Below, in pieces: positions 35,501 to 46,188 of a stretch of 64,000 bases of DNA. Each line of letters begins with the position of its first letter. The stretch's first letter is position 1. Source of the DNA: Dichomitus squalens LYAD-421 SS1. Its lineage: Eukaryota; Basidiomycota; Agaricomycetes; Polyporales; Polyporaceae. The DNA lies in assembly GCF_000275845.1 (NCBI RefSeq), contig NW_006766886.1:1526945-1590944 (forward strand), in the 5' to 3' direction. Under the pieces are notes generated by a model. The model made no database searches. It had not been told where the DNA came from and saw only the letters and a program-made list of their open reading frames with translations. The translations under genes were made by a program, and so were the position numbers.

Positions 35501-37202
35501 ATGGTTCATACGGTCTAGGGGCTTGGGCGTGGCCATACACACTCGAGTTCTCAATCTCCGGGAATGATCTGTAGATTCCCCGGAGCACTGGTACGGTTGT
35601 GACACTGGCATTGCTTTCGTTATTGGACGGCCTGGCACTTTCGAGTGCTCGTCACCCTATGTCACCCAATCATCATGGATAAGGTTGAAGATGATCCTCA
35701 AGGAGAATATCCCCACGCAAGAGCGTGGGTAACGAAAAACTTACGAGTAACTTGCCTGCATCGCGGCGACACTATGTCTACTCCAACCCTTTCTCTTCGT
35801 TTTCCAGAAGCATCTCCAAGTCCTGATTCCTGTGTATGATGCCTTAACGACTTCGTTCTCGTGCCATTTATTCCCAATCAAATTCGGCTCCACACCCCGA
35901 GATTACGACCCGGTGAGGCCTGTACACGAGACTGTGACTTGCGTAGAGAGACGTTGAATGCATGCGAAACCGGGGTGGAAAGGAGGGAGGTATCGGGCTC
36001 TGAAGAGAACGGCAAAGGCGACATTGGTGTGGGAGGTGGTCTGTGGATCCTCAGGATTCCAAGTTTTTGAAACGGTTCACGATATGTCCTATATGACTCA
36101 ATGTTTTTTAACCTAGCTATTCTCGATACTTTCCTACTTGTCCGACCTCCTACATCCGTACAGGTCTCACCTCTCAACTTTCTCGGTTGCACCGCAGCGC
36201 GTCCAGATGTCTTGCCAATATGACGTCCTCATCAGTCATTTCATGAGTGTAGTTTATCTATCGGAGGCTGGCTATGTGTCATTTCGCGAGAGAATGATCA
36301 TCTTCCTCGTTGGGGGACCGCAGGAAGGATGCAACTGTTGGAATCTGGGTTTGTGCAGTCTCGTAGGTACAGGTCCCAATATGGACATGCTGAGGTAATC
36401 GTATGGTACTCATGATCGTTACGCTTGTGTCGCTTTAGCCTTTCCCTCATGCGTTGGTAAGCTCAGCCAAACGCAATACACTCTGTATTTTTTGTTCACT
36501 GGCTCCCTTGCGAACTTCAACAGCAACGGGGGTAGGAATTTTGGGAGTACAGTAAGTATAGCTTGTCTCTCCACTTCGACCGATCTTCCGAATTCGTGGA
36601 CAATCAAGCTTGCAAGGGCTACAACTTCGTTACTTCGAAAGCGTGGACATACCTTAGGATAGGGACAGGTGAGTGAGCAGAGCAACATGTTCATGTTTCA
36701 GCATGTCTCCAGCGATCACTCCTCAGATGGGTGAGCTGTTGATGAGCAATGGTCATTTCGGATGATAATCGCGCGCTCCGCGTGTGGTCGGACTCGGATG
36801 CTGAAGGGTGTGACGAAGAGCCTGTTGACGAGCGTCGGTCTACAGAATCTAGCTCTCGTGGGACCTCATCTCCTCCACACCTGACCGAATGAGCGATTCG
36901 ATACCATCTATGCGAAGGGATAAAGAGGGTTCAAGGGAGCGACGAGCATACATACGATGTCTAGGGCACATACCTGACCGACTGTGCTCATGATGAACGT
37001 TAACCATGGGCAACCCACTCCAGGTACGCCCAGCTCTGTCGCGACTGTCACATCTTCGTCTTCCTGTTCACCCATGTCACGCGGCAGTGCTGGTCTGGCA
37101 AACACTGCGCCTTGTTCCGTCATGCATCATTTCACATCAAGGCCAGTCGAAGCCGCTGGTCAGCTGTCAGCCATCAACGGGTAGTCGCAGCGCTATAGTG
37201 AG
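35501..37202. other. intergenic between the tandem secreted-protein genes
   Basis: No intact gene. The minus strand at 36,700-36,600 carries LTCPYPKVCPRFRSN, aligned by its flanks with the GATA relic at 33.6 kb but without the CNAC knuckle. A perfect short palindrome (CCACGCAAGAGCGTGG) lies near 35,712-35,727. Confidence 0.4.
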
Positions 37203-37209
37203 TATATAT
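37203..37209 (+). promoter_or_regulatory. TATA box of secreted protein B
   Basis: TATATAT lies about 105 bp before the ATG at 37315, the same layout as gene A. Confidence 0.55.
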
Positions 37210-37314
37210 GTACGAGCTGCCCAAGGCATCCTTCTTGGACTTACGCCCCCCTCTCTTTTCCGTTTACACTTTTCACTGTCCCCGCAGTCCGACTTCTGTC
37301 ACTTATAGCCAGTC

Positions 37315-38137
37315 ATGAAGTTCGCCGTCGCTTTTGCTGCCTTCTCTGCTGTGGCTGCCAACGCTGCCTCGCTCGGCAAGCGTCAATCCTCTGCATGTTA
37401 CGGCGCTGTGAAGGGCATGGTTGCCTACGAGCGTCCCTTCGTATACCCTCTCTTCGAGGAATGTAACTACGCTCTCGGCACCGAGCAGGCCAAGCAGAAC
37501 CCTTGGACCAACAAGATCTGCGTTGCAGCCGCGGTCGTCGCCAGCGTACGTCCTAGTTTCTATCATCACAACCGGCCGGCGGTTGACCTTGGTCATGCAC
37601 TATAGATGCCGGTGCTGCACGACGGTCTCGAGTGCAGCGCGGACCCCGACAACTCCACCTCGATCGTCCTTCCGCCCATCTCGCAGTGGCCGAGCCTCGA
37701 CTACAACGTCTACGCCGACATTGTCGGCGAGTGCGCGTGGGCTCCCGACGGCTGCCCCATCACGCAGCAGAGCTTCATCGACCTCGTCTACGGCGCGATC
37801 TCGCAGGAGACTCGCAACACCCCCTCCTACCCCGAGTGCGTTCCTCTTCAGCTTCACAATTTCTCTCTTGTTCTTAAATTGACCATGATGCTGATGGCCG
37901 CGTACCAGCTCCGCCGAGACGCTCATCAAGTACTACCTCACTCCCGTGTTCAACTGGACGGCGTTCTCCACCGACGCCGGTATCCCGTACCTCAACTTCA
38001 ACGATTGTGAGCCTTCCGCTTCCATGCTGCACAACGTTATCTCGATCCGTCTGGCTGATCCCCCCTTGTTGCTCCCAGGGCTTCACTACTCCGGTGATAT
38101 CGACCATTGCCTCCCGGACTTGGGCCAGGACTGTTGA
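37315..38137 (+). CDS. small secreted cysteine-containing protein B
   Basis: Exons 37315-37545, 37606-37835, 37909-38006 and 38079-38137 give 205 residues. The signal peptide MKFAVAFAAFSAVAANA is followed by SLGKR (Kex2-type site). Eight cysteines lie in the mature chain (SSACYG, EECNY, NKICVA, LECSA, GECAW, DGCPI, IDHC, GQDC-stop). It is a tandem paralogue of protein A about 2.8 kb upstream: same strand, same intron sites, similar upstream DNA and a recognisable common 3' UTR. Potential N-glycosylation sites are NST and NWT. The stop directly after the last cysteine suggests this is the ancestral C-terminus. Function unknown; not an enzyme by any motif I can see. Confidence 0.88.
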
Positions 38138-38735
38138 ACACCTCCGGGTCGCCGGGTTTCCTGCCTGCGAACCCCTTCCTGCCCCCATATCTTCCCTGTG
38201 GACCTTTGTTGCTGCTAGTCTCTTGACCTCCCGCAGCGTTTATGCTCCTGGTTGGTCGCGTCACTCTTTAGCTATCTTCACGGACTTCGGGTGTTACAAT
38301 ATTCTGCACTGTAATCAGTGATTTTTTGGTTCATGCACGCGTGTCAACGGTTGACACACCGGTGAATGAACGCATAGGAGTTAGGATTGGGACATACACC
38401 GTATGTGACATGAGTACGTATGTTCCGCAGAGCAGCCACACATGACCGGTTGACCTCCGAACATTGGAGCGCAGGGCAGCTCGAACCATCTGCGATAAGC
38501 CGTCGCACAAATTGTTCGACTACTTGGTAGCCTTTGCGGGCACGACAGACGGCAAAGCCTAGAGCGCTCATGGATATTCAACACTCGCATTATCCTAATG
38601 ATCGGACGTACCCTACGTCACCAAATCATAGCAATGACGCTCCAGGATGATTCCAGAGATCGAACCCGTAGAATTACCATAGAAGAGTCAACAGTACGAA
38701 AGCTAATAAGTTAGTCGCTCAAAATGACCCAACGT
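38138..38735. other. intergenic, tail-to-tail
   Basis: The 3' UTR of protein B, with blocks shared with the 3' DNA of gene A, then the 3' flank of the phosphatase gene. No gene-like frame or RNA gene was seen. Confidence 0.4.
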
Positions 38736-40176
38736 CTACACAAAATCTCCAACGACCTCCCTCTCATCGTCTGCCAGAAGCACCTCGTGATCCACGTACA
38801 ACGCCTTCACGATCTCCTTCTCGTGCCATTTCTTCTCACCATCGACGCCCTTCGAGGGCGTCAACGTGTACGTGACCGACAGCGCGGAGAGCGCGCCGCC
38901 ATAAGCATGAGAGATGCCGGTGTCGATGATGATGACCTTGCCTCCGCACCTCGAGACGATTTTCTGCAGCGCACGTCAACTGATATCCGCAGTCTCTAGA
39001 CAAGACTGCGACACGCACCTGGAAGTCAGGCGTATGGCCCATGACCATCCGCCTGGTCCCGGTCTTCTGCAAGACCGCGTCGACCTCCTTGCAAACCTTC
39101 TGTTCGGGGTCCAGCGCCCATCCCCGGTACCACAGCGGTCCGTCCGAGCCATACAGGCGGTGCTCCGCCTGGGTGGCGTCGTGCGGGAGACCGGGGTAAG
39201 GGTTGGGAGGGTGCGGCGGGGGCTGCACGCGGTGCTGCAGCTTGCGCAGGAGGGACGTCGAGAGCGCGTTGATGCGCGACGGGAAGGGCGTCAGGTCAGG
39301 ATAGGTAGGCGCAAGCCCGCCGTGGACGAACGAGATGGCGGCATGAGAGAGGGAAGAGCCCATCAGAGATGGATCGTAGTCCGTGTTTGGGGGTCCGAGG
39401 GAGGGGTGCAGGGGGAGGCGGGAGGTGGTGGTGTAGTTCGCGGCCCAGGCGCGGCCGATCTTCCCGGTGGAGAGCATCTTCTGGCGAGCGGGGACGGAGC
39501 TGAAGGTCTTGACCTCGGAGGGATGGACATATCTTGAAGAAGGTGAGCCGAGCATTGGTGCGCTCATGATTAGCATACCTCCAGTCGCCGATGGCGTTCA
39601 TCCACTCATGGTTGCCTAAGTGGGACAGCACCGTTCCGCCCACGGCTTGAGCCTGTTCACGAAGCTGATCCATCCAGGCGTAGAGCTTGATGGTGTCATC
39701 ACCTCTGCGGGTGTATGTGAGAAAACGGATGTACAAACATGCGCATATACTCACCTGTCGATGATGTCTCCGGTCTGTACGAAGAAGTCGACTTCTCCAG
39801 ACCAGTTCCCATCCTCGTCCACGACGCGCGCCATTTGTAGGACTTGTTGCGCATTAGGTAAATCGCCATGGAGGTCTCCAACAGCCACTATCTTCCTGGT
39901 AAATTGACCTTCGACATGTACCTCTGCGCCGCCAGTGGAAGGACCGTGTTCGTTCTGCTTGATAGGCTGTTGGATGGTGTCGAACACTTTCTGGCCAGAG
40001 ATCTCGGAGGAGTCGTCATAGCCGTGCTGTACGTTCTCGAAGTCGGGGTGTACGGCAAGAGGCCAAGTGAGCGGCAGGCTGGCTACAAGATCGAAGACGG
40101 GGATGAACGAGCGGCAGGCGTAGAGGACCGCCAAGACGGGAACGAGAATCGCGAGAAACGAAACAAGGCGTGGCAT
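38736..40176 (-). CDS. membrane-anchored Shewanella-like protein phosphatase (calcineurin-like phosphoesterase)
   Basis: Exons 40176-39755, 39704-39579, 39532-39019 and 38963-38736 give 429 residues. The N-terminus MPRLVSFLAILVPVLAVLYA is a signal anchor or signal peptide. Metal-binding motifs of the PPP-like fold are all present: VAVGDLHGD, TGDIIDRGDD (across an intron), LSHLGNHEWMN, FVHGGLAPTYPD, VMGHTPDFQ and GGKVIIIDTGISHAYGG. Spacing and the HGGL and DTGIS blocks fit the Shewanella-like phosphatase (SLP/SHLP) group rather than PP1/PP2A. It probably works in the secretory pathway or at a membrane with the catalytic domain in the lumen; the substrate is unknown. A decayed duplicate lies at 32.7-33.4 kb. 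Confidence 0.92.
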
Positions 40177-40605
40177 GGTGGGAGATTGCTCGGCGCAACT
40201 ACGTGGACTGCATGCGGCTGTGGTGGACGGGCTGGTGAGACGTTTCACAGGGCGCTGCGGGCGGTCACGACGAGGCCGAGAGACACGAAAGCAGGAGATT
40301 ATGTAATTGGGTTGCGCCACACTATACACGCACATGCCCAACAAGGCAGTCTCATCAGCAGGGTTTGCTTACATCATCAAGAAGACATAGGGGAAGCGCG
40401 CGCAGCTAACCCCGCGTCGACAGGGCCAGCTGGGAAATGACCGCACTCAAAACGACGGCCACCTTCCCCGCAGCTCGTCAGCTGCCTTCCTCTCATTGTC
40501 CCCACCGTCTCCCTCCGGATGCACCCCTCCTGCTGACCCCTCAGACCAACGTCCCTGCGCGCGGTCCTGTCCTCACCACACCTTCGTCTCGTCCTCGCCG
40601 GCGGT
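40177..40605. other. shared divergent promoter
   Basis: This stretch separates the starts of the phosphatase (-) and the aspartic protease (+). It is pyrimidine-rich toward the protease ATG, consistent with a leader. No gene is contained. Confidence 0.5.
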
Positions 40606-43289
40606 ATGCTGCCCCTGTTCCTCGTCCTCTCCATTCTCTCCTTCTTGGACGCATCCTGCTATGCTTCCACGCATGCGCTCCCCCGTTGGAGGCCGGACCT
40701 TCGCAGGAGAGGCGCAGGCAAGAGCGGCATCCATGCGCGTAACACCCTCGAGGGCATCGCGACGAACACCCCGACGCAAAACTCGACTATCGTCCCCATA
40801 GCATTCTCCTCGGACAAATCGTGAGTACAGGTCCCGTTCACATAGCGCGTACAGCGCATCAAGCATCCTCGTCGAGCCTAACGTGCGCTGGACGCAGGAC
40901 GTACTACGCCCTTGCAACTATAGGGAACGTCAATCTCCGACTCGCGTTGGATACCGCGTCCGCGGACCTGTGGGTCGTGTCCTCAAACTGCACGACGAGC
41001 CAGTGCAATCTCCCCAAGTACCCGCTCGCATTCCAGAGCCCGACATTCGTTTCCGTTAACTCGAACACAACCGCATTCGGCGTAAGCTATGCGGACGGCA
41101 CAGGTGCGTTCTCATGCATTCTCCCGTGGACGCTCGTCCCCTCACCAACATGTTCTCGCCATTCCTCAGGCGCAGCAGGTTTCATCGCGCGAGAGTCTGT
41201 ATCCATAGGAAATCTGACAGTTCCAACACAAGCGTTTGGTGAGTGTCAATGTCTCCCATGGCATTAGTCCCGCATATGCCTGTGTCTATTATGCGGCGAT
41301 ACCGCGAGTTCCTCCTCAGCGAGGATAATTTTGGTTATTGCCCACGACGTTGTGCGATCGGTTCCCTTGTCCTCCGTTAGATCTCCCCGCGACCGCATCG
41401 TGACTCGAAACCCTCGGAACGTACTGCATCCATCCGAGATCGCAACTTCAGTCTATGCCAGGCCCGCGCTTTATGTAATTTCATCTCGCGAGTAGCAGTC
41501 ACGGTATACCCACGCAAGAGCTAAACTGTGACGTACACAGGTCTCGCCGGGACTTCCAACGTAACCTTCAAGGATGATGTCAGCGGGGTTCTTGGTCTAG
41601 GCTTCCCAAGGCTGTCAGATATCTCTGGCACGATATCCAATGGTAGGCTTTGACACGGTCTTCTGCCGTAGAGTTTTACTCACTGGCATACAGCGACGCC
41701 ATTCTTTGCTTCGTTAGCGCAAAACGGTAGCCTTGACTATCCCGTATTTGGTCTCAGCCTCACGCGGGATACCAGCGGCACTCTCACTTTCGGTATGTTG
41801 CAATGCTTCACAGGATGTGGCCCAAAATGCAAACCATTACTCGTTGTAGGCGCGATTGACGGCTCCATTGTTGCGAACCGGAGTCTGGTCGAACTCAACG
41901 AAGTCGTGCCGTTTGCTCCATTTGGGTCTCAGGGCAACTCCTCTAGCTACCTCCAGTGGGCGATCGTCCTTGACGGGATCTCGGTACGTCTCGTTTTGTC
42001 ATTGGCTTTACGAGATGAAATACTTCCGATTACATGATTCCGTCTGGACCTATAACCGACGTTGATTCCTTATTCCGTAACGCAGGTCAACGGCACGTCG
42101 CTGACTCCGGAACCTACATACCCAGTCCAGACGATGAACAACACTATCGCCCTGATCGACGTGTAGGTTGGCTCCACTGGATTCCTACTCTTTTGCCGCT
42201 CATGACCTACTCCTCTTTGTGCCTGACAATCCAGCGGAACCGCCGGGATCTTTGGCCCATACCAGGATGTAAGTCTTCCGGATATGAGCGTCTAGTTTGC
42301 CACAGAGGACTGACACGAGGCGTACACAGGTCGCGCGTATATTCTCCATGATCGACAGCGCACGCCTCGTGGACGACAGTGCGTCTCCACCCCTTGTCGT
42401 TGAGCGCGATTCGTCAAACTGACTTGAGCCGAGCAGCTACAGGACAGTACGTCCTGCCATGTGATACGCAGGAGACACTGTCCTTCAACTTCGGGTTCGT
42501 ACTCGTTCCCAGCCTTCTCGTAATCAAGAAATTGGCCTAATTCACGCTTTGATGTAGAGGACGTGATTTCGTCTTGCAGCCTACGGATTACATCATTGGT
42601 CCTGCCGCTGAGAACCCGAACCTCTGCCTCTCGTGGCCCAGGGCGCTTCCTCCAAGCTCGGACGGTATTGACTGGCAATTCGGTTCCGCGTTCCTTCGGA
42701 CGGTTTACTCGATCTACAGGCACGCCTTTACCTATTCACAGCCTCATCAGAGATAACAGCTACTAAACAATATCAATGTTCTCTCAGCTTCGGTATCAAC
42801 ACCAAGGAGCCACCTATGATCGGGTTCTACCCCTTGTCTAATGCGACAACAGTGACCGAGACGCCCCAGCAGGTATCCTCCTTCCTCGCCTCCGCCTCCG
42901 CGACCGTCCCCACCACGCTCCCGAACTTCCTCATCTCCGTCCCCACCTTCTCCACGCCCTCGTACACGTTCAACGCCTCCATCTCTGCCCCCGTCGGGAA
43001 GATCGTCGCGACGGGGCTCGCGACGAGCACGTACGTGCCGCTGCTCGGCTCGCACAACCGCAACGCGACCGCGATCCCGACGCTGACCCCCTCGCCGACC
43101 GTCGCGACGCTGATCCTCACCGACACGAGCGGGCACACGGTCACGACGACGTCGACGGCGTCCGAGAGGTCCATCACGCTCGGCTCGCCCGCCGCCGGAT
43201 GGTCGAACGGCGCGCGGGGTCGTGCGCGGAGCGTGGGCTTCGGCGGGGTGGTCGGCGCGCTGTCTGCGTGCGCGCTGCTGGTGTGGTAG
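40606..43289 (+). CDS. GPI-anchored aspartic protease (family A1)
   Basis: Twelve exons (40606-40820, 40898-41103, 41170-41238, 41541-41642, 41694-41792, 41850-41983, 42086-42162, 42235-42268, 42330-42378, 42437-42494, 42558-42719, 42788-43289) join to about 568 residues. The signal peptide is MLPLFLVLSILSFLDASCYA. The first lobe has LALDTASADLWVVSSNC (Asp about 90), then GVLGLGFPR, typical of pepsin-like enzymes. The second lobe has IALID|VGTAGIFGPYQD (Asp about 300). A long Ser/Thr-rich stalk and a hydrophobic tail (SVGFGGVVGALSACALLVW) predict a GPI anchor. The usual DTGS and D(T/S)GT are DTAS and DVGT here. The last intron (42720-42787) seems to use a GC donor, because only that join gives VYSIYSFGINTKEPP and the unspliced frame meets TAA. 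The intron after exon 3 is unusually long (302 nt). Exon 10's acceptor has an alternative a few bases on. Confidence 0.88.
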
Positions 43290-43801
43290 CACGGCATTAC
43301 ATATTTATGACGCTTTGTGGGCGACGGTCCGTGGACAGTGGTGGACAGTGGACTTTTCTTTATGCTTGTGTTCGAACTTTATCCACCAAATATACATATA
43401 CTTTAGGTAGCTGCGGCATACGCAGTCTTATTCTTTTCTTTTCGAGCTTCGCCTTTCTCTTGTCTTCACGTGCAAGGACATCTCTAATCAATCGTAGCAT
43501 TCGTGAGACTAGCTTGTCGTTCGCGATCCTGCCGTGCATACACAACCGCAGCAGCTTGCGACGGTTGCCGAGCTCCGGGTGCTTGCCACCTCGGTCGGGG
43601 AGAGAAGACCAAAGCAACTTATACACATACCGTAATACACTTCCAACCCTCCATCGCTCGTTCATTTGCGATAGAGTACTTCACTGCACAAGTATATGCG
43701 TATTTGACGGGAGGGCTCCGATACAAAAAAGATTACATCCTGATTCGGGACTACTACAATCTAGCATTCGTCGTCGTTCTCGCGCCGTGCGGGTCCGGGA
43801 G
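43290..43801. other. intergenic, tail-to-tail
   Basis: The 3' ends of the aspartic protease and the glutathione peroxidase face each other. A long open frame (43199-44104) here runs across both and is chance. Confidence 0.5.
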
Positions 43802-44614
43802 TCAGAGGAGCTTGGCGACCTCCGCGTCGATCGCCTCGGGGGAGGTGGTCGAGGCCCAGCGGTGGACGACCTTGCCCTCGCGGTCGATCAGGAACTTCTC
43901 GAAGTTCCACTAGAAGGGGGGAAGGGGAGAGTAAGCGATCCGCGTACAAGGAGAGGATATCGAAGTGCCCCCGTCCGGGCAATGCAATGGGATGGGATGG
44001 GATGGGATGGGATGGGATCAGAAGGGGAGACTGGAGGGGGAGAACGCACCTTGATGCGGGTGAGGCCGAGGAGGCCGGCCTTCTGCGACTTGAGCCACTT
44101 GTAGACCTCGTTCGTGTTATCGCCGTTGACGTCGGACTTGGCCATGAGCGGGAAGGTGACGCCGTGGTTGAGCTCGCAAAACTCGGCGATCTTCTCGTCG
44201 TTCTCGGGCTCCTGGCCGCCGAACTGGAGCGCGACGCGGGGTGCGAGGGCGCAGGGCGACGGGGACAGAGTAGGCAAAGATGGGTACGTGCGGTCTGGAT
44301 GAGTGGGGGCGGGATGGCTGAGGGTTGCCGGGACGTACCTGGTTGCACGGGAAGCCGAGGATGATGAAGCCCTGGTCCTTGTACTTCTTGTACAGAGCTT
44401 CAAGGCCCTTGTACTGGGGCGTGAAGCCACTGCGCACGACAAGTGAACATGCTTGCGGTGAGCTATCTCCTCCAAAGACTGCAAGAAGCGGGTGCGCGTA
44501 CCACTTGGACGCGACGTTCACGATGAGGACGACCTTGCCCCTGAGTTGCTCAAAGTCATACGTCTTGTTTCCGGGAGCAGTCGCCTTGAGCGAGTAGAAA
44601 CCGGCGTCGGACAT
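43802..44614 (-). CDS. glutathione peroxidase (thiol type, Hyr1/Gpx3-like)
   Basis: Exons 44614-44502, 44429-44339, 44223-44050 and 43909-43802 give 161 residues from [15 protein letters not shown]. The peroxidatic Cys38 codon is split by the first intron (NVASK-TG|T-GFTPQY). Cys66 (GFPCNQ) and Cys84 ([10 protein letters not shown]) match the 36/64/82 pattern of yeast Gpx3, so it should be a thioredoxin-dependent peroxidase reducing H2O2 and lipid peroxides. Gln72 (FGGQEP), Trp127 and Asn128 (WNFEKFL) complete the active site. The frame stays open upstream to ATG 44842, adding 76 residues that look like a mitochondrial presequence, so two isoforms may exist. The third intron carries a pentanucleotide repeat. 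Confidence 0.95.
43986..44018. repeat. (ATGGG)n microsatellite in an intron
   Basis: About six perfect ATGGG units lie in the last intron of the glutathione peroxidase gene. It may vary in length between strains. Confidence 0.85.
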
Positions 44615-44842
44615 GGCTGGCGGGGTCGTGAAGAGGGTGCGATAGGAAGAGGCAGTTGGTCGTGAGGGAACGGGACCAGATACCTGATATAAGAGCTGGG
44701 AGAGCAGACGGGAGCGCTGAGAACGTGGGAGAGGGGTCTGAACACGAACGAGGGACGACTTATGTGAGATTGGACGAGCCCAAGAGAAGACTGACGAAGC
44801 AGAGACGGTGGACCATGCCGTCGTGACCGGTGGCATGCGCAT
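44615..44842 (-). CDS. in-frame N-terminal extension of the glutathione peroxidase (possible mitochondrial presequence)
   Basis: From ATG 44842-44840 the frame continues without a stop into the peroxidase. The 76 codons encode no Asp or Glu at all but many Arg, Ser and hydrophobic residues ([56 protein letters not shown]), as in matrix-targeting signals. If translated, this gives a 237-residue mitochondrial form, while the inner ATG gives the cytosolic form. It could instead be only a 5' leader. Confidence 0.5.
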
Positions 44843-46188
44843 CTTGCTCGCAGCAACGAATGGCGCGGTGGCCGATAGCCCGGTTATGATGTGTACGGTA
44901 ATACGTACACCGGCAGCCGCTCAGTTACAGTTTACTCATGTTCTCCCCAAGTGTGCTGCATACCGCGGATGTTTCTACGCGTCGATAAAGCGTTTGAAGG
45001 TGTCGGAACGGGTAGCATATGCCAGTCTGACGAAGTTCTGCTATACAGAGGCAGCTTCGTAGAATCGTATTGAGGCGGAGGGGGTCTGCATGCAGCAGAT
45101 AGTAGATCTATGATGCTGTGCCTACTCTACTGGCGGGACAGCGAGAAGGCCGGATGTCCCGAGGCTCCGTCCAGTCCTGATTTCGTTCGATTCCCCGGTG
45201 ACGTCTGGTCACGGGACTACACCGTAAGCACCCTAACTTACGTAGGATCTTCCGACCGGGGGTCCCCTCAGGTCTGGGCAGTCCGATCATAGGAGTGTCA
45301 GTGTTGCGCCCACGGCAGTGACGAAAGTGTACGGGCGGGACCAATACTGGAGTGCATATAGGTCTCTCCGGAATACTCTTGCATGGGGAGGCACATGCAC
45401 ATCACATAGAAAGAAGCATTGTACGAAGGGTTCGGCATCCATCGTCTCCGCTACGTTGGGCGAGAGTTGCAGGACAAATGGTGCAAACTGACGTTTTCTA
45501 CACTGTCCGCGAACCATCTCGGATACTCTTCCCGAAGGCCTTCTATTGAAGGTAGCGGTTTGAAAGATGCCTTTGACAACAAGCACGGGAGAGGCAGCAT
45601 TGTTTATCTGATAGTCTCCTACCGTTCTCCAAAGCCACCCATTTCAATCAGGGTATTACAAGTATGACCCTTTTCGACGCAGAAACGAATTGCTTCTCAA
45701 CGAAAGCTACACATTGCTTAAGCATGAACCGCGTTTTATGAGTGAATTGAACCGACGTTCCCAAGTAACACGTATAGTAAGTGCGATGTACTTATCAGGT
45801 ATGTCGAATGGGCCTGGCATGGCAGGAGCAACAAAGCGGTCGCCATGCAGCAGCTTCAATAGCGCTTTAGCCCTCGCGCTTTGTGCCACGATCACGTGCC
45901 CGTGCTTTGGAGGCGAGGACCACACTTGAGTTCCGCCACCCTTTAAAAGAGCCCACATACGACCCACCTATTGTGATCCTCCAGACTGCCACCACCGTCA
46001 GAACTTCCTCAGCCTCCTCGCAACCTCCCTCCTGCCCTCTCAATCACTCAGCCACAACCGAACCACAACCTGCTACTTGAGTCCCTCTCGTTGCGCCACG
46101 GCCCATACGCAGTCACTCTCAACCACGACCACAGCACCTTACCGCGTTCTCTGCATCGCCGTATCCTCACATTCCATACCAGATAGCA
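44843..46188. other. intergenic
   Basis: 1.35 kb of divergent promoter space between the peroxidase (-) and the unknown gene (+). Short frames on both strands have no domains, and I see no repeat or RNA gene. The last 250 bases are C-rich, as in a leader. Confidence 0.45.

Noticed and set aside
43199..44104. 301-codon + strand frame
   Set aside because: It covers the antisense of the glutathione peroxidase and the tail of the aspartic protease, which are both secure; it is a shadow frame.
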